64,000 nucleotides of DNA from Arthrobacter dokdonellae (GTDB lineage Bacteria; Actinomycetota; Actinomycetes; Actinomycetales; Micrococcaceae). Both the position numbers and the translations under genes were made by a program. Below the pieces are notes generated by a model. That model searched no databases, had not been told where the DNA came from, and saw only the letters and a program-made list of their open reading frames with translations. The stretch lies in NCBI RefSeq assembly GCF_003268655.1, contig NZ_CP029642.1, forward strand, positions 3,348,001 through 3,412,000, written 5' to 3'. This document shows, piece by piece, positions 1 through 9,126 of this stretch (its first letter is position 1; every line of letters begins with the position of its first letter).

Positions 1-40
1 GCTCGCCGGGTGACACGCGCCGCAGCCGCGGCGGCCCACG

Positions 41-301
41 TCACCCGTCTTCGCGAAGGAAGTCCGGCAGCTGCTCCACGTAGACGGTCTGCGGCGGTTC
101 GAAGTACATCACCAGGACCCGCTCCCCCACGGGATACACGCTGGTTTCGTCGTAGGGGTGGGCATGGAACGCGGTGGTTCCGCCCAGAAACGGGACCATC
201 ACCTCACCCACCGTTCCCGGCCCCACCGCCCCTGACACGCGGCCCACCCGTCCCGTCAGGCTCCGGTCCAGGTCCCTACGGTTGGGACGGCCGCCCGCCA
301 T
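41..301 (-). CDS. NfeD-like OB-fold protein, flotillin partner
   Basis: An 86-residue protein whose start overlaps the 3' end of the flotillin gene by about 26 bases, so the two are probably co-translated. After a basic N-terminus the pattern GRVSGAVGPGTVGEV, GGTTAFHAH, GERVLVMYF, TVYVEQL resembles the small beta-barrel (OB-fold) domain of NfeD proteins, which are classically encoded next to flotillins and are thought to work with them at membrane microdomains. It lacks the NfeD membrane helices and protease domain, so it would be a soluble or peripheral minimal form. The family assignment rests on the residue pattern and the neighbour; the exact role is inferred. Confidence 0.6.
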   Translation of the reverse strand: MAGGRPNRRDLDRSLTGRVGRVSGAVGPGTVGEVMVPFLGGTTAFHAHPYDETSVYPVGERVLVMYFEPPQTVYVEQLPDFLREDG

Positions 302-1670
302 CGCCCTTTCCCTTCCTCAGCGATTCGGTCAGGGCGGGCAGGTAGCTCCCCACCTGGGCCAGGATGCCGCCGACCATCTCGTTGACGCCGTCGCCGCCGT
401 TGAGGACGGTCAGCTGGCCCACATGGCCGAAGGGCTCGGCCGCGGCGGCAACAATGGCGGGCATGTTTTCCGCCAGCTGCTGCGAGATGACGGCCTCCTG
501 GTTGCTGCCGAGGGCCTCCGCGCGGGCCTTGATGCCGTCGGCCTCGGCAAGGGCCTTGGCCTTGATGGCCGACGCCGCCGCCTCCCCGCGTGCCCTCGTC
601 GCGGCAGCCTCGGCCTCGCCGGTGATCTTCGTGGCGCCGGCCATGGCCGCGGCGGCCGTGGCGTTGGCCTGCGCCTCCACCTCGGTCTTTTTGGCCCGGG
701 CCTCGGCGGCGCTGATGTCCGCCGCCTTCTGGGCTTCGGCCTCGGTGCGCTGGGCGTAGGCCCGGGCGTCGGCGGGCTTGCGGACGGTGGTCTGAAGCTT
801 TTGTTCCTCGCGGTCGGCCTCCAGCATGGCCACCTGGGTCTCCTGCACCACCACCTGCTGCCGCGCCGTGGCCTCGGCGAGCGGGCCGGCCTGTGCCGCG
901 TTGGCCCGGGCACGCTCGGCGTTGGCGGCGGCGGCGGACTGCCGGATGGCGGAGACGCTTTGCGCGTCGGCAATGAGAGACGCCGCCTCGGCTTCCTTCT
1001 CGGCGGCCTCGCGGTTGCGGGTGGCCTCCGCAATCCGCGCCTCCATCTTGACCTGGGCAATGTGCGGCTTCGCCAGGTTTTGGATATACCCGGTGGGGTC
1101 CTCGAGGTCCTTGATCTGCAGGGAGTCGACCACCAGCCCCAGCTTCTCCATTTCAATGCCGCTGGCGCTGCGCACCTGGGACGCGAGCTTGTCGCGCTCC
1201 CGAATGATCTCCTCGACGGTCATGCTGCCGATGATGGAGCGCAGGTGCCCTTCAAAGACGTTGTAGACCTGGCTTTCCATCTTGGGCTGCTGTCCCAGGA
1301 AGCGCCGCGCGGCGTTGGCGATGAACGGCGTCGAGTCCCCGATCTTGAAGATCACCACGCCCTGGACCACCACCTGGATGCCCTGCGACGTGACGCAGTT
1401 GACCTGCAGCTCCGTCTCGTTCAACGTCAGCGACAGGGCGCGGACGGTCTGCAGCCCGGGGACCACAAACGCGCCCTTACCGGTGACAATCTTAAAGTCC
1501 ATGCCGTCGGTGGTGGCGGGCCGTCCGCGGGTCAAGCCGGAGATAATCAGGGCCTCGTTGGGTTCGGCCACCTGCCACATCATTTTCACGGACACCCGGA
1601 TCACCACGAGAAGCACCACCACCGCCACGATGATGGCGATGAGTGGCAGGAACGCTAACAGTAATGGCAT
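276..1670 (-). CDS. Flotillin-family (SPFH/band 7) membrane protein
   Basis: About 464 residues. The ATG at 1668-1670 gives MPLLLAFLPLIAIIVAVVVL, one N-terminal membrane helix; the open frame further upstream is arginine-rich and not flotillin-like. An SPFH domain follows (roughly residues 30-200), then a long Ala/Glu-rich coiled coil (AEATRNREAAEKEAEAA and similar) and a C-terminal part ending LTESLRKGKGDGGR. Bacterial flotillins oligomerise at the cytoplasmic face and organise functional membrane microdomains. The downstream NfeD-like gene overlaps its end, the usual flotillin-NfeD pairing. Length and domain order fit the FloA/FloT/YuaG group; the particular clients cannot be read from sequence. 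Confidence 0.88.
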   Translation of the reverse strand: MPLLLAFLPLIAIIVAVVVLLVVIRVSVKMMWQVAEPNEALIISGLTRGRPATTDGMDFKIVTGKGAFVVPGLQTVRALSLTLNETELQVNCVTSQGIQVVVQGVVIFKIGDSTPFIANAARRFLGQQPKMESQVYNVFEGHLRSIIGSMTVEEIIRERDKLASQVRSASGIEMEKLGLVVDSLQIKDLEDPTGYIQNLAKPHIAQVKMEARIAEATRNREAAEKEAEAASLIADAQSVSAIRQSAAAANAERARANAAQAGPLAEATARQQVVVQETQVAMLEADREEQKLQTTVRKPADARAYAQRTEAEAQKAADISAAEARAKKTEVEAQANATAAAAMAGATKITGEAEAAATRARGEAAASAIKAKALAEADGIKARAEALGSNQEAVISQQLAENMPAIVAAAAEPFGHVGQLTVLNGGDGVNEMVGGILAQVGSYLPALTESLRKGKGDGGRPSQP

Positions 1671-2063
1671 GGTCGCGGCCTTTGCACTGGGCCAGACGCC
1701 GCGTGCGGCGCCGGCCGCGGGCCGCCGGCTTGCCCGGCGGCCCTGAAATGAAGTTGTGGTTGCCGGCGGCGTTCCGGCCTCCGGGGAGTGCCGCGCGCCG
1801 CGTCGACGGGCTCGACGCCGGCAGCGCACCGGCGGCGGGAACGAAAAGGCTGGTTGGTTGGAGCCTTTATGTGCACGTACTTTTTGTTGCAGGCAACGCT
1901 ACTCGCCGATGCTTGGAATTGACCCGCTGGCAGCCGGGAGAACACACGCCGCGGGACGGGCAACCGGAGGGGCTGCCGACGTCCGTGTCGGCGCATGTCC
2001 CGATAGACTTTGACGGGCCTGTTTTTGGCAGGCCCCACCATCACCTGCATTTCTGGAGCCTAA
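1671..2063. promoter_or_regulatory. Divergent intergenic region, flotillin / glycosidase
   Basis: A 393-base region between two divergent genes with no convincing gene. It must hold both promoters, but no clear -35/-10 pair stands out. Just before the glycosidase start, positions 2015-2035 form a 7-bp hairpin (GGGCCTG, loop TTTTTGG, CAGGCCC), whose position in the likely 5' leader could affect translation. A GC-rich stretch next to the flotillin start is otherwise unremarkable. Confidence 0.4.
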
Positions 2064-3818
2064 ATGACACCGTCCCGCAAGTCCCCCAAGCAACCCGCCA
2101 AACCGAAGGGCCAAGGCCAGGCCCGCCGGATGAAGCGGTCCCCTGCGGGCGGCATGGCCCGAAAGCGCATGGCTGCGGCCGGCGTGGCCGGTGCGGTGGT
2201 GGCCACGGCCGTGGTGTCCCTCGTGGTGGCGGGCATGCCGATGCTAAACAACTTCTTCGGGTCCAGCGGCGCCGAGAAAATCACACAGGCTCCCATCGTC
2301 ATTACCACTCCGGCCACGCCGTCGGTGTTCCCGACTTTTAACAGGCCGGCGTACGTACAGCCGGCCGTGCCAGCGACGGCAACCGAAGCGGTCAAGCCGA
2401 CCACCATCAAGGTCGGCTCCGACGCCACCGGAAAAATCATGCCCGTCGGGCTGGCCGGGCTTTCCATGGACACGGATCATCTTGTTGATATGCAGATGGA
2501 TCCAGCCCAATCGAACTTTGCGGAAATCCTGAAGATGTCCGGCGATCCCGTCATCCGCTTCGGGGCGCAGGCCGTGGACCGCCGGTTCTTCTGGACGTCC
2601 ACGGACGAGCCCATCCCGAACTGGAAGGTCGTGCCGGCCTACAAGGGCGACAAGCGCCAAATCGTCAAGGTGACGCCCGACACGTTGCGTACGCTCAAAC
2701 GCCTGCTCGACGCCGGGGACGCCCGCGTCCTGCTGTCAACGGACATGGGCCACCTGGACCCCGCACGTTCCGCGGACCTGGCCAAATGGGCCCAAGAAAT
2801 CCTGGGCAACCGGCTCGTTGGCATTAGTTTGGGTAACGAGCCCAACGGCTGGGCCCTCACGGGCGACCCGTATAAGACCCTGCGAAAGGCCCCTTGGACG
2901 GTCCAGGACTACAACGTGGAAGCGCAGCAGGTGTCGGCTGCCATTGCCACGTCGGCACCCGGCGTCAAGGTCATTGGCCCCGAGGTATACAGGGAAAGCT
3001 GGTGGAAGGATTTTGTGGCGCTCAAGCTTCCAAACATTGGCGCGATGTCGTACCACAACTACCCCTTATACCTGTGCAAAGTAGACTCGCCTGAACCGTT
3101 CACGCGTTCCATCGCGAACCTTATGTCACGCCAAGGGGCGGAAGCCAGCTTCGACTATGCCGCGGCAGCAGCAAAAGCCGCCAGCGCTGCTGGCCTCCAC
3201 GCTTGGAATACGGAGACCAACGCGTCCTCGTGCTCGGGCTCCGATGAAGTCACCCGGTCCCATGCCACCGCTGTCTGGGCCGTCAACTTTGCCTTGGGCT
3301 CCGCCGAGGCGGGAGTGACCCAGCTCAACTTCCACGGGGGCTTTGAACCGTGCCGCGGCGGCGCTCCAATGTCGCCCTTGTGTGACACCGGAACGCGCAG
3401 TCAGCCGACGGGCAAGCTAAGAATGGAGCCCCTGTATTACGGAATCATGATGGTCAACAAGCTCGGTGCCGGAAACTTCCTCAGGTCTGAAGTGGACGGC
3501 GACGAAAACATCTACGCCTACCCGGTCGAGCACAAGGACGGCACGATGGGTGTCATGGTGGTCAACCAAAACGACCCCGCAAAGCAGACCCCTGTCAAGA
3601 TCACGTTGATGCTGCCCCGCCAGGCGGCCACGGGAACCATGACCCAGCTGTCCGGCCCGGCGCTGAGCGCCCGGGACCAGACCCGGATCGACGGCGAGGA
3701 GTCCTCGGGCAAGCCGTTGGCCGAGCAGGCCCGGATCCCCGGCTTCAAGTCGGGCGAACAGTCCATGACCCTGGAGTTGAATTCGGGGACGACGAGCATT
3801 CTGAACTTCACGTTCTAG
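2064..3818 (+). CDS. Membrane-anchored GH79-like glycoside hydrolase
   Basis: 584 residues. A basic N-terminal tail (about 1-35) is followed by one hydrophobic helix (about 36-60, AAGVAGAVVATAVVSLVVAG) and then an extracellular domain, so the enzyme should be anchored outside the cell. The catalytic pattern is that of a clan GH-A TIM barrel: ISLGNEPNGW gives the acid/base candidate Glu259 (the GNEPN motif of heparanase and other GH79 enzymes) and WNTETN gives the nucleophile candidate Glu384. The C-terminal 90 residues look like the beta-sandwich domain of GH79 enzymes. The likely activity is exo-glucuronidase or a related glycosidase; substrate unknown. It stands alone with a strong terminator behind it. 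Confidence 0.68.
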   Translation: MTPSRKSPKQPAKPKGQGQARRMKRSPAGGMARKRMAAAGVAGAVVATAVVSLVVAGMPMLNNFFGSSGAEKITQAPIVITTPATPSVFPTFNRPAYVQPAVPATATEAVKPTTIKVGSDATGKIMPVGLAGLSMDTDHLVDMQMDPAQSNFAEILKMSGDPVIRFGAQAVDRRFFWTSTDEPIPNWKVVPAYKGDKRQIVKVTPDTLRTLKRLLDAGDARVLLSTDMGHLDPARSADLAKWAQEILGNRLVGISLGNEPNGWALTGDPYKTLRKAPWTVQDYNVEAQQVSAAIATSAPGVKVIGPEVYRESWWKDFVALKLPNIGAMSYHNYPLYLCKVDSPEPFTRSIANLMSRQGAEASFDYAAAAAKAASAAGLHAWNTETNASSCSGSDEVTRSHATAVWAVNFALGSAEAGVTQLNFHGGFEPCRGGAPMSPLCDTGTRSQPTGKLRMEPLYYGIMMVNKLGAGNFLRSEVDGDENIYAYPVEHKDGTMGVMVVNQNDPAKQTPVKITLMLPRQAATGTMTQLSGPALSARDQTRIDGEESSGKPLAEQARIPGFKSGEQSMTLELNSGTTSILNFTF

Positions 3819-3830
3819 GCAGCCTGATCC

Positions 3831-3863
3831 GGCCGCGGGACGTTGTCAGGCGGTCCCGCGGCC
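3831..3863 (+). terminator. GC-rich hairpin terminator after the glycosidase gene
   Basis: Perfect 11-bp stem GGCCGCGGGAC / GTCCCGCGGCC with an 11-base loop, starting 13 bases after the stop codon. There is no long T-tract, which is common for actinobacterial intrinsic terminators. Confidence 0.6.
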
Positions 3864-3865
3864 GC

Positions 3866-3925
3866 GGATGACGAATCGGAGATTTGAGGCCGATATACCC
3901 GCCTCAAATCTCCGATTCGTCATCC
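3866..3925. repeat. 25-bp perfect inverted repeat between convergent genes
   Basis: Arms 3866-3890 and 3901-3925 are exact reverse complements around a 10-base spacer (CGATATACCC). The arms contain an AT-richer core (GGAGATTTGAGGC) unlike the surrounding sequence. Lying between the convergent glycosidase and rsmD genes it could be a bidirectional terminator, but the length and perfection also suit a small mobile palindromic element. Confidence 0.75.
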
Positions 3926-4003
3926 TGATCAAAGTCGAATTCATGCAAGACGGCGGTGCCAGTCGGGCGGCGGGGAAACGACAGCCGTGCAGTCACCTGC
4001 GGG

Positions 4004-4582
4004 TCAATTACCTGCCGGCTCGGCGAACCACAGCCGTGTCTCGCCGTACTTCTTCTCCGCAAACAGCTCCAACGACGCCGGCCAGGCGGGCTCGGGCGTG
4101 CGGGCGGAGCGTTCCACCACCACCACCGCGTACGGGCTGAGCCGCGGGCCCAGAAGCTCCAGCACCTGCGACAGTTCGGGCTCGGTCAGGGGGTAGGGCG
4201 GGTCCATGAAGACCAGGTCCCACTGGTCCACGCCGGCGTCGGCCACACGTGCGAGGAACGATTCCACCCGGGACCGCTGCACCGAGACAACCTTGGCTCC
4301 GCGGACCTTGTTCACGAGTTCGGCATTGCGCTGACACACGCCGGCGGCCTTTTCATTGAACTCCACCAGCTCCACGGACTTCGCCCCGCGGCTGGCGCTT
4401 TCCACCCCGAGCGAGCCGGAGCCGGCATAGAGGTCCAGCACCCGGACATCGGCGAGCATGTTCATGGATTCCAGGCGCGAGAACAGCGCCTCCTTCACCC
4501 GGTCCGTGGTGGGCCGCGTGCCGTCGCCGGGCACCGACACCAGCGGCGTTCCACCGGCGGCACCGGCAACAATCCGGCTCAC
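4004..4582 (-). CDS. rsmD: 16S rRNA (guanine(966)-N(2))-methyltransferase
   Basis: 192 residues, the usual RsmD length. It begins MSRIVAGAAGGTPL, where the RI.AG..GG pattern is typical for the family, followed by TRPTTDRVKEALFSRL, the SAM-binding motif VLDLYAGSGSLGVE and the catalytic DPPY motif in LVFMDPPYPL. The enzyme methylates G966 of 16S rRNA during 30S assembly in the cytoplasm. It lies 30 bases downstream of recG in the same direction, the standard actinobacterial order. Confidence 0.95.
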   Translation of the reverse strand: MSRIVAGAAGGTPLVSVPGDGTRPTTDRVKEALFSRLESMNMLADVRVLDLYAGSGSLGVESASRGAKSVELVEFNEKAAGVCQRNAELVNKVRGAKVVSVQRSRVESFLARVADAGVDQWDLVFMDPPYPLTEPELSQVLELLGPRLSPYAVVVVERSARTPEPAWPASLELFAEKKYGETRLWFAEPAGN

Positions 4583-4612
4583 GCGGCCATCCTTGAAGGA
4601 TCCGAACTGCCC

Positions 4613-7042
4613 TTAGCCGCGTTCAAGGAAGGCCTCATTCTGTTCAGTCAGGTAGGTGTCGATTTCAAGTTTTAGCGCAGGGTGCGTTTTCAGCTCCGGA
4701 TCGGCGCTGACAATCTCGGTGGCATCCGCACGGGCCCGTTCAATCAGTTCCTCGTCGCGCAGGACGCTGAGCATGCGCAGGCCCGAGCGCCCGCCGGACT
4801 GCCGGGCACCGAGGATGTCACCCTCACGCCGCAGTTCCAGGTCCTGGCGCGCCAGCGCGAATCCGTCCGTTGTTGCAGCCACGGCGTCGAGCCGCCGCCT
4901 GCTGGGGTGGCCGCGTTCCAGCCCGGTCACCAGCAGGCACAGGCCCTTGTGCCCGCCGCGGCCCACGCGCCCGCGCAGCTGGTGCAGCTGCGACATCCCA
5001 AACCGGTCCGAATCAAGAATCACCATCAGCGCGGCGTTGTGCACGTCCACGCCCACCTCGATCACCGTGGTGGCCACGAGCACGTCAATGCCGCCAGCCG
5101 CGAATTCGGCCATGGTGGCCTGCTTGTCCGCCGAATCGAGCCGCCCGTGCAGCGCCTCAATGCGCGTGCCTGCCAGCGCCGGGACCGTGCGCAGATACTG
5201 TACGACGTCGAGTACCCCCGCCATGGCGCGCTCGTCGCCGCCATCGGTGGTCGATCCCCAAGCGCTCCCCTGCCTCGCAAGCTCGGCCGGGGCCCCCTCG
5301 CGCTCGTGGGCCCCTGTCGAAACGCCAGGTCTCGACGCGCTCGCAGAGCTCGCTGCTCGACTACCGGGGCCGCTCGCAGGGCTCGCTGCTCGACCACCGG
5401 AGCCGCTCCCACCGGGTGTGTCGTCGTCGCCGATCTTGGGGCACACCACGTACACCTGGCGGCCTTCGTCGATCTCCTCGCGCGCCCGTTCCCAAACCCG
5501 CGATGCCCACGACGGGTGGTCGGCCAGCGGCGCCACGTGCGTGGTGATGGCGGCGCGGCCCTTGGGCAGCTCGGTCAGCTCGGACACTTCCAGGTCACCG
5601 AAGACGGTCATCGCCACGGTGCGCGGGATCGGCGTGGCGGTCATGACCAGCAGGTGTGGCGGCTTGGCCGCCTTGGAGCGCAGGACGTCGCGCTGTTCCA
5701 CGCCAAAGCGGTGCTGCTCGTCCACCACAATCAGTCCCAGGTCGGCGAACTGCACGTTGTCCGAAAGCAGCGCGTGCGTGCCGATGACAATGCCGGCCTC
5801 CCCTGACGCCGCGGCCAGCAGTGACTTCTTGCGGGCCGCCGCCGGCATGGAGCCCGTCAGCAGCACCACGGTGGTGGCGTGCGGCCCGCCCAGCAGCGGG
5901 CCCTGGCCCAGGCTCCCCAGCAGGGCAAGGACGGAGGTCAGGTGCTGGGCGGCGAGCACCTCGGTGGGGGCCAGGAAGGCGGCCTGCCCGCCGGCGTCGA
6001 CCACTTGGAGCATGGCGCGCAGGGCCACCACGGTCTTGCCGGAGCCCACCTCGCCCTGCAGCAGCCGGTGCATGGGGTGCCCGGCGGCGATTTCGCCGGC
6101 CACGAGGTCGCAGATCTGACGCTGGCCAGCGGTGAGCGTGTAGGGCAGCTGCGCGTCGAAGGCGTCCAGCAGCCCGCCCGGAACCAGGGGCCGCGCGGTG
6201 GCGTCCAGCCGCAGGGCCTCAAGCCGCTTTTGCGCCAGCGAGGCCTGCAGCGCCAGGGCCTCCTGGTAGCGGAAGCGTTGCTGCGCGCGCGGCCAGTCGT
6301 CCATGGTGGCGGGCATGTGGATTTGCTCGTAGGCCTCCCACAACGGCATGAGCCTTTCCCGCGCGGCAATGGCCGGCGGCACGGGGTCGGGAACCTTGGT
6401 GAGGTCCAGGGCCGGCAGCAGGGCCGTGATGACGCCTTGGGTCTTCCAGCTCGGAAACTTTGCGGTGGCCGGGTAGACGGGCACCGGCTTGACCGCTTGA
6501 AGCTCGGCCTCGTGTTCGGCGAGGGGATCATCCGGCAGCAGCACGTAGTCCGGGTTGGTCAGCGACTTGTGGCCGCCGTACAGGGAGACTCGGCCGGAGA
6601 ACATGGCCAGCACGCCCGCATGAAGCTCCTTTTGCGCCTTCCAGCCGTTGAAAAAACTGATCTTCAGGGTGGAGGGGCGCCCGGAATTGTCCGTGATGAC
6701 GACGTCGCTGATGGTCCCCTTGCGCCGTTGCATGTGCCGGGTGGTGAGGTCCACCACCCGGGCCAGGATGGTCACCTCCTCATCGAGGGGAAGGTTGTCA
6801 AGGTCGGTCAGCTCGCCGCGGGCGAGATACCGGCGCGGGAACTGGTGGAGCATCTGGCCCACCGTGGTGATGTCCAGGTGCTTCTCCACCGACTTCGCGC
6901 TGGCTGCGCCCACCAGCCGGGAGAGCTGCAGGGCCAGGTCGGCGTATTCGCGGGGGCGTGGCGGCTGCGGCGAGTCGGGCACGCCGCCGAGCCCGGCGTC
7001 GAACGCGCCAAAATCAAAGCCGGGGCCCTCAGAGGAGGTCAT
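4613..7042 (-). CDS. recG: ATP-dependent DNA helicase RecG
   Basis: 809 residues. An N-terminal wedge/OB domain is followed by a superfamily-2 helicase core: Walker A GEVGSGKT near residue 330, DEQHRFG (DEAH-type motif II), MTATPIPRT (motif III) and the RecG-specific QLRGRVGRGG in motif VI. RecG remodels stalled replication forks and branch-migrates Holliday junctions. The protein is longer than usual because residues about 543-600 (Gly/Ser/Ala/Arg-rich, between VVCPKIGDDD and AGVLDVVQYLR) are encoded by an in-frame block of dispersed repeats. The start overlaps the DAK2 gene by 14 bases. Confidence 0.95.
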   Translation of the reverse strand: MTSSEGPGFDFGAFDAGLGGVPDSPQPPRPREYADLALQLSRLVGAASAKSVEKHLDITTVGQMLHQFPRRYLARGELTDLDNLPLDEEVTILARVVDLTTRHMQRRKGTISDVVITDNSGRPSTLKISFFNGWKAQKELHAGVLAMFSGRVSLYGGHKSLTNPDYVLLPDDPLAEHEAELQAVKPVPVYPATAKFPSWKTQGVITALLPALDLTKVPDPVPPAIAARERLMPLWEAYEQIHMPATMDDWPRAQQRFRYQEALALQASLAQKRLEALRLDATARPLVPGGLLDAFDAQLPYTLTAGQRQICDLVAGEIAAGHPMHRLLQGEVGSGKTVVALRAMLQVVDAGGQAAFLAPTEVLAAQHLTSVLALLGSLGQGPLLGGPHATTVVLLTGSMPAAARKKSLLAAASGEAGIVIGTHALLSDNVQFADLGLIVVDEQHRFGVEQRDVLRSKAAKPPHLLVMTATPIPRTVAMTVFGDLEVSELTELPKGRAAITTHVAPLADHPSWASRVWERAREEIDEGRQVYVVCPKIGDDDTPGGSGSGGRAASPASGPGSRAASSASASRPGVSTGAHEREGAPAELARQGSAWGSTTDGGDERAMAGVLDVVQYLRTVPALAGTRIEALHGRLDSADKQATMAEFAAGGIDVLVATTVIEVGVDVHNAALMVILDSDRFGMSQLHQLRGRVGRGGHKGLCLLVTGLERGHPSRRRLDAVAATTDGFALARQDLELRREGDILGARQSGGRSGLRMLSVLRDEELIERARADATEIVSADPELKTHPALKLEIDTYLTEQNEAFLERG
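5220..5425. repeat. Dispersed-repeat block inserted in frame in recG
   Basis: Contains two near copies of GCTCGC...GCTCGCTGCTCGAC with CCGG (about 5337-5405), a further GTCTCGACGCGCTCGCAGAGC and a GCAAGCTCGG module. These belong to the GTCGAG/CGAGAC-rich short repeats seen again at 44.25 kb and 49.75 kb. The block encodes a low-complexity stretch of RecG and keeps the frame open. Confidence 0.6.
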
Positions 7043-8018
7043 GGGCGTCCGCCACGGCGTTGGGGCTCAGGCCTGAAATGCTGACATTGCTTGGATCACC
7101 CACGGCCTGGATGGCATCCAGCGCGGTGGCCGGCGAGGGGACGTGGACGTGGACGCGCCACGGGTACGCGCCGGTGTCGTCGGCCTGTTCGGAGACGGCG
7201 CTCATGATCACGGACTCCCCCAGTTCGTCCAGCTGCATGCGCAGCCCGGCGGCCGCGAGCGGCGTGAGGTTGATGGTGCACATGACCTCAACGCCCAGCT
7301 GTTCGGGCATGTCGAGGGCGATGTTGGGGTCCTGGATCTTGTATCCGGCAAGCCCGTCCAGCAGGTCCTCCTGCAGCGGCTCGCCCACGACCACCGAACG
7401 CAGGCAGTCCAGGATCAGCAGCAGCCCCACCCCGCCGGCGTCCACCACATGGGCGTCCGACAGCACGCCGAGTTGGCTTTCGGTCAGCACCACGGCTTCC
7501 CGGGCCGCGGCCACGGCGCCGTCAAGGGTTTCGGCCAGCGCCTGGTTGGAGTCGTCGCCGTTGAGCGCGGATTCCACCTCGGAGGCGCCGTGCGCCGCTG
7601 CCTCCAGCACGGACAGCATGGTCCCGGGCATGGGATCGCTCAGTGCGCTCCAGGACCGCAGCTGGGCCCGGTGCAGGGCGGCGGCCAGCAGGGGCCCGCT
7701 GAGCCGCTGCTGCCCGGCCAGGGGTTCGGCCATGGCGCTGAGGAAAACGGAGAACAACGTGCCGGAATTGCCCCGGGCATGTTCCATGGCGGCCCGCCCG
7801 GCGGCGGCCATGGTGGCCCCGGCGTCGCAGGGCTCGAGCTCGGCCACGGTCTGGGAGGCGGCCCTGACGGTCAGGTAGAGGTTGGTCCCGGTGTCGGCGT
7901 CGGCCACGGGATAGATGTTGATGGCGTTGAGCCGGTCGCTGTGGTTGGCGAGTGTCTGTTCGGCCTTGACGAGCCAACGCCGAATTACGGGGGCAGTTGC
8001 GGCAATCTTAGACTGCAA
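7029..8018 (-). CDS. DAK2-domain protein (DhaL/FakA-type nucleotide binding)
   Basis: 329 residues. The DAK2 (DhaL-like) signature is clear: NAINIYPVADADTGTN near residues 32-47, where the aspartates bind Mg-ATP, then GRAAMEHARGNSGTLFSVFL and DPMPGTMLSVLEAA. DAK2 domains occur in dihydroxyacetone kinases and in the fatty-acid kinase FakA. Here only the DAK2 part plus a C-terminal region is present, as in the DAK2 proteins that sit next to recG in many Gram-positive bacteria. The end overlaps recG and the start overlaps thiL, so the three are co-translated. The substrate is not determined; a link to fatty-acid phosphorylation is family inference. Confidence 0.85.
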   Translation of the reverse strand: MQSKIAATAPVIRRWLVKAEQTLANHSDRLNAINIYPVADADTGTNLYLTVRAASQTVAELEPCDAGATMAAAGRAAMEHARGNSGTLFSVFLSAMAEPLAGQQRLSGPLLAAALHRAQLRSWSALSDPMPGTMLSVLEAAAHGASEVESALNGDDSNQALAETLDGAVAAAREAVVLTESQLGVLSDAHVVDAGGVGLLLILDCLRSVVVGEPLQEDLLDGLAGYKIQDPNIALDMPEQLGVEVMCTINLTPLAAAGLRMQLDELGESVIMSAVSEQADDTGAYPWRVHVHVPSPATALDAIQAVGDPSNVSISGLSPNAVADAHDLL

Positions 8019-9024
8019 AATGATCCCATCCCACAGCGCCGTCCACGACGCTTTTGAAGTTCCGTCCGTCGATGGAAACGGCCGGTTGGCCGGCGCCCGC
8101 GGACACTACTGAGCCTATCCCAACGAACCCGTGCGGGAGCGCAGCGTTGGCTGGGAATGTGGATAACAATCCGTGGTCCTCCCCACCGCTGAGCACCCAT
8201 CGCAGCGGATCCGCCCCCAGCGCCAGCGCGCACTCCGCCAGCTGCCCGGCCATGTTTGCCAGCACGACGCCGTCCAGGTCCAGGCCGCTGCCGCTGGCCG
8301 CGGCCAGGCGCCCGGCGTCGCGCAGCAGGCCGTCGGAAATGTCCATCATGGCTGTTGCCCCGGCACGGGCGGCAGCGGGTCCGGCTGCCAGCGGCGGCTG
8401 CGGCCGGTTGAAGAGGTCCGCGGCCTTTTGCGGGCCCGCGGTGTAACTCTCCGGCGCGATGCCGCTTTCCTGCAGCGCCCACCCGGCTGCGGACCATCCC
8501 AGGTTGCCGCATACGGCCGCAACGTCCCCGGGGCGGGCGCCGCTGCGCAGCACGGGGTCCAGCCCGTCGAGGGAGCCGGTCACCGCGGCGGTCACCACAA
8601 TTTCAGAGCCGCCGGACAGGTCTCCCCCGGCGACGGAACATTGCCTTGCGCCGAGCGCAACAATCGCGGCGCTCAGGCCGTCGGCCAGCCCCTCAACCCA
8701 GGCCACCGGCGTCGTGCCCGGAAGTGTCAGGCTCACCACCATGGCCGTGGCCACGGCGCCCATGGCGTTGATGTCGCTGAGGTTTTGCGCAGCGGCCTTC
8801 CAGCCGACGTCGTAGCCGGTGGTGGCGTAGCCGTTGGGCCAGGCGAGGCGGAAGTCCCTGTCCTGGACCTGGGTGTCGATCGAGATGACGGTGCGGCCGT
8901 CAGGGGCGGCGATGATGGCTGAATCGTCGCCGGGTCCCAGCAGCGTGGAGGTGCCGGCATGCAGGCGCGGGAAGATGCGCTGGAGCAGCTCGGACTCGGA
9001 CAGCTGGGCGACGGTGAGGGTCAT
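8008..9024 (-). CDS. thiL: Thiamine-monophosphate kinase
   Basis: 338 residues. ThiL hallmarks in order: ESELLQRIFPRL at the N-terminus, LGPGDDSAII (ATP/Mg-binding loop, about residues 29-38), SIDTQVQDRDFR, LSDINAMGA and GGDLSGG. The enzyme phosphorylates thiamine monophosphate to the active cofactor thiamine pyrophosphate. It starts the thiL-DAK2-recG-rsmD run, with an 11-base overlap to the next gene. The promoter should lie in the 87-100 base gap shared with the divergent acetyltransferase. Confidence 0.95.
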   Translation of the reverse strand: MTLTVAQLSESELLQRIFPRLHAGTSTLLGPGDDSAIIAAPDGRTVISIDTQVQDRDFRLAWPNGYATTGYDVGWKAAAQNLSDINAMGAVATAMVVSLTLPGTTPVAWVEGLADGLSAAIVALGARQCSVAGGDLSGGSEIVVTAAVTGSLDGLDPVLRSGARPGDVAAVCGNLGWSAAGWALQESGIAPESYTAGPQKAADLFNRPQPPLAAGPAAARAGATAMMDISDGLLRDAGRLAAASGSGLDLDGVVLANMAGQLAECALALGADPLRWVLSGGEDHGLLSTFPANAALPHGFVGIGSVVSAGAGQPAVSIDGRNFKSVVDGAVGWDHFAV

Positions 9025-9126
9025 GGTTTAACCGTAGCGGGTGGGGCTGACACGGTGCGTCCGCCGGCGGGATGACAGCGGCGGGCCCGGTTGCGGCCAG
9101 CGTAGCGGACTGTGAAGATGGTCAGA

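Noticed and set aside
174..1658. Long plus-strand open frame opposite the flotillin gene
   Set aside because: It is a G+C-driven antisense shadow; the minus strand has a clear SPFH protein. The same applies to the long frames opposite recG, the baseplate genes, the AAA+ ATPase and the permease.
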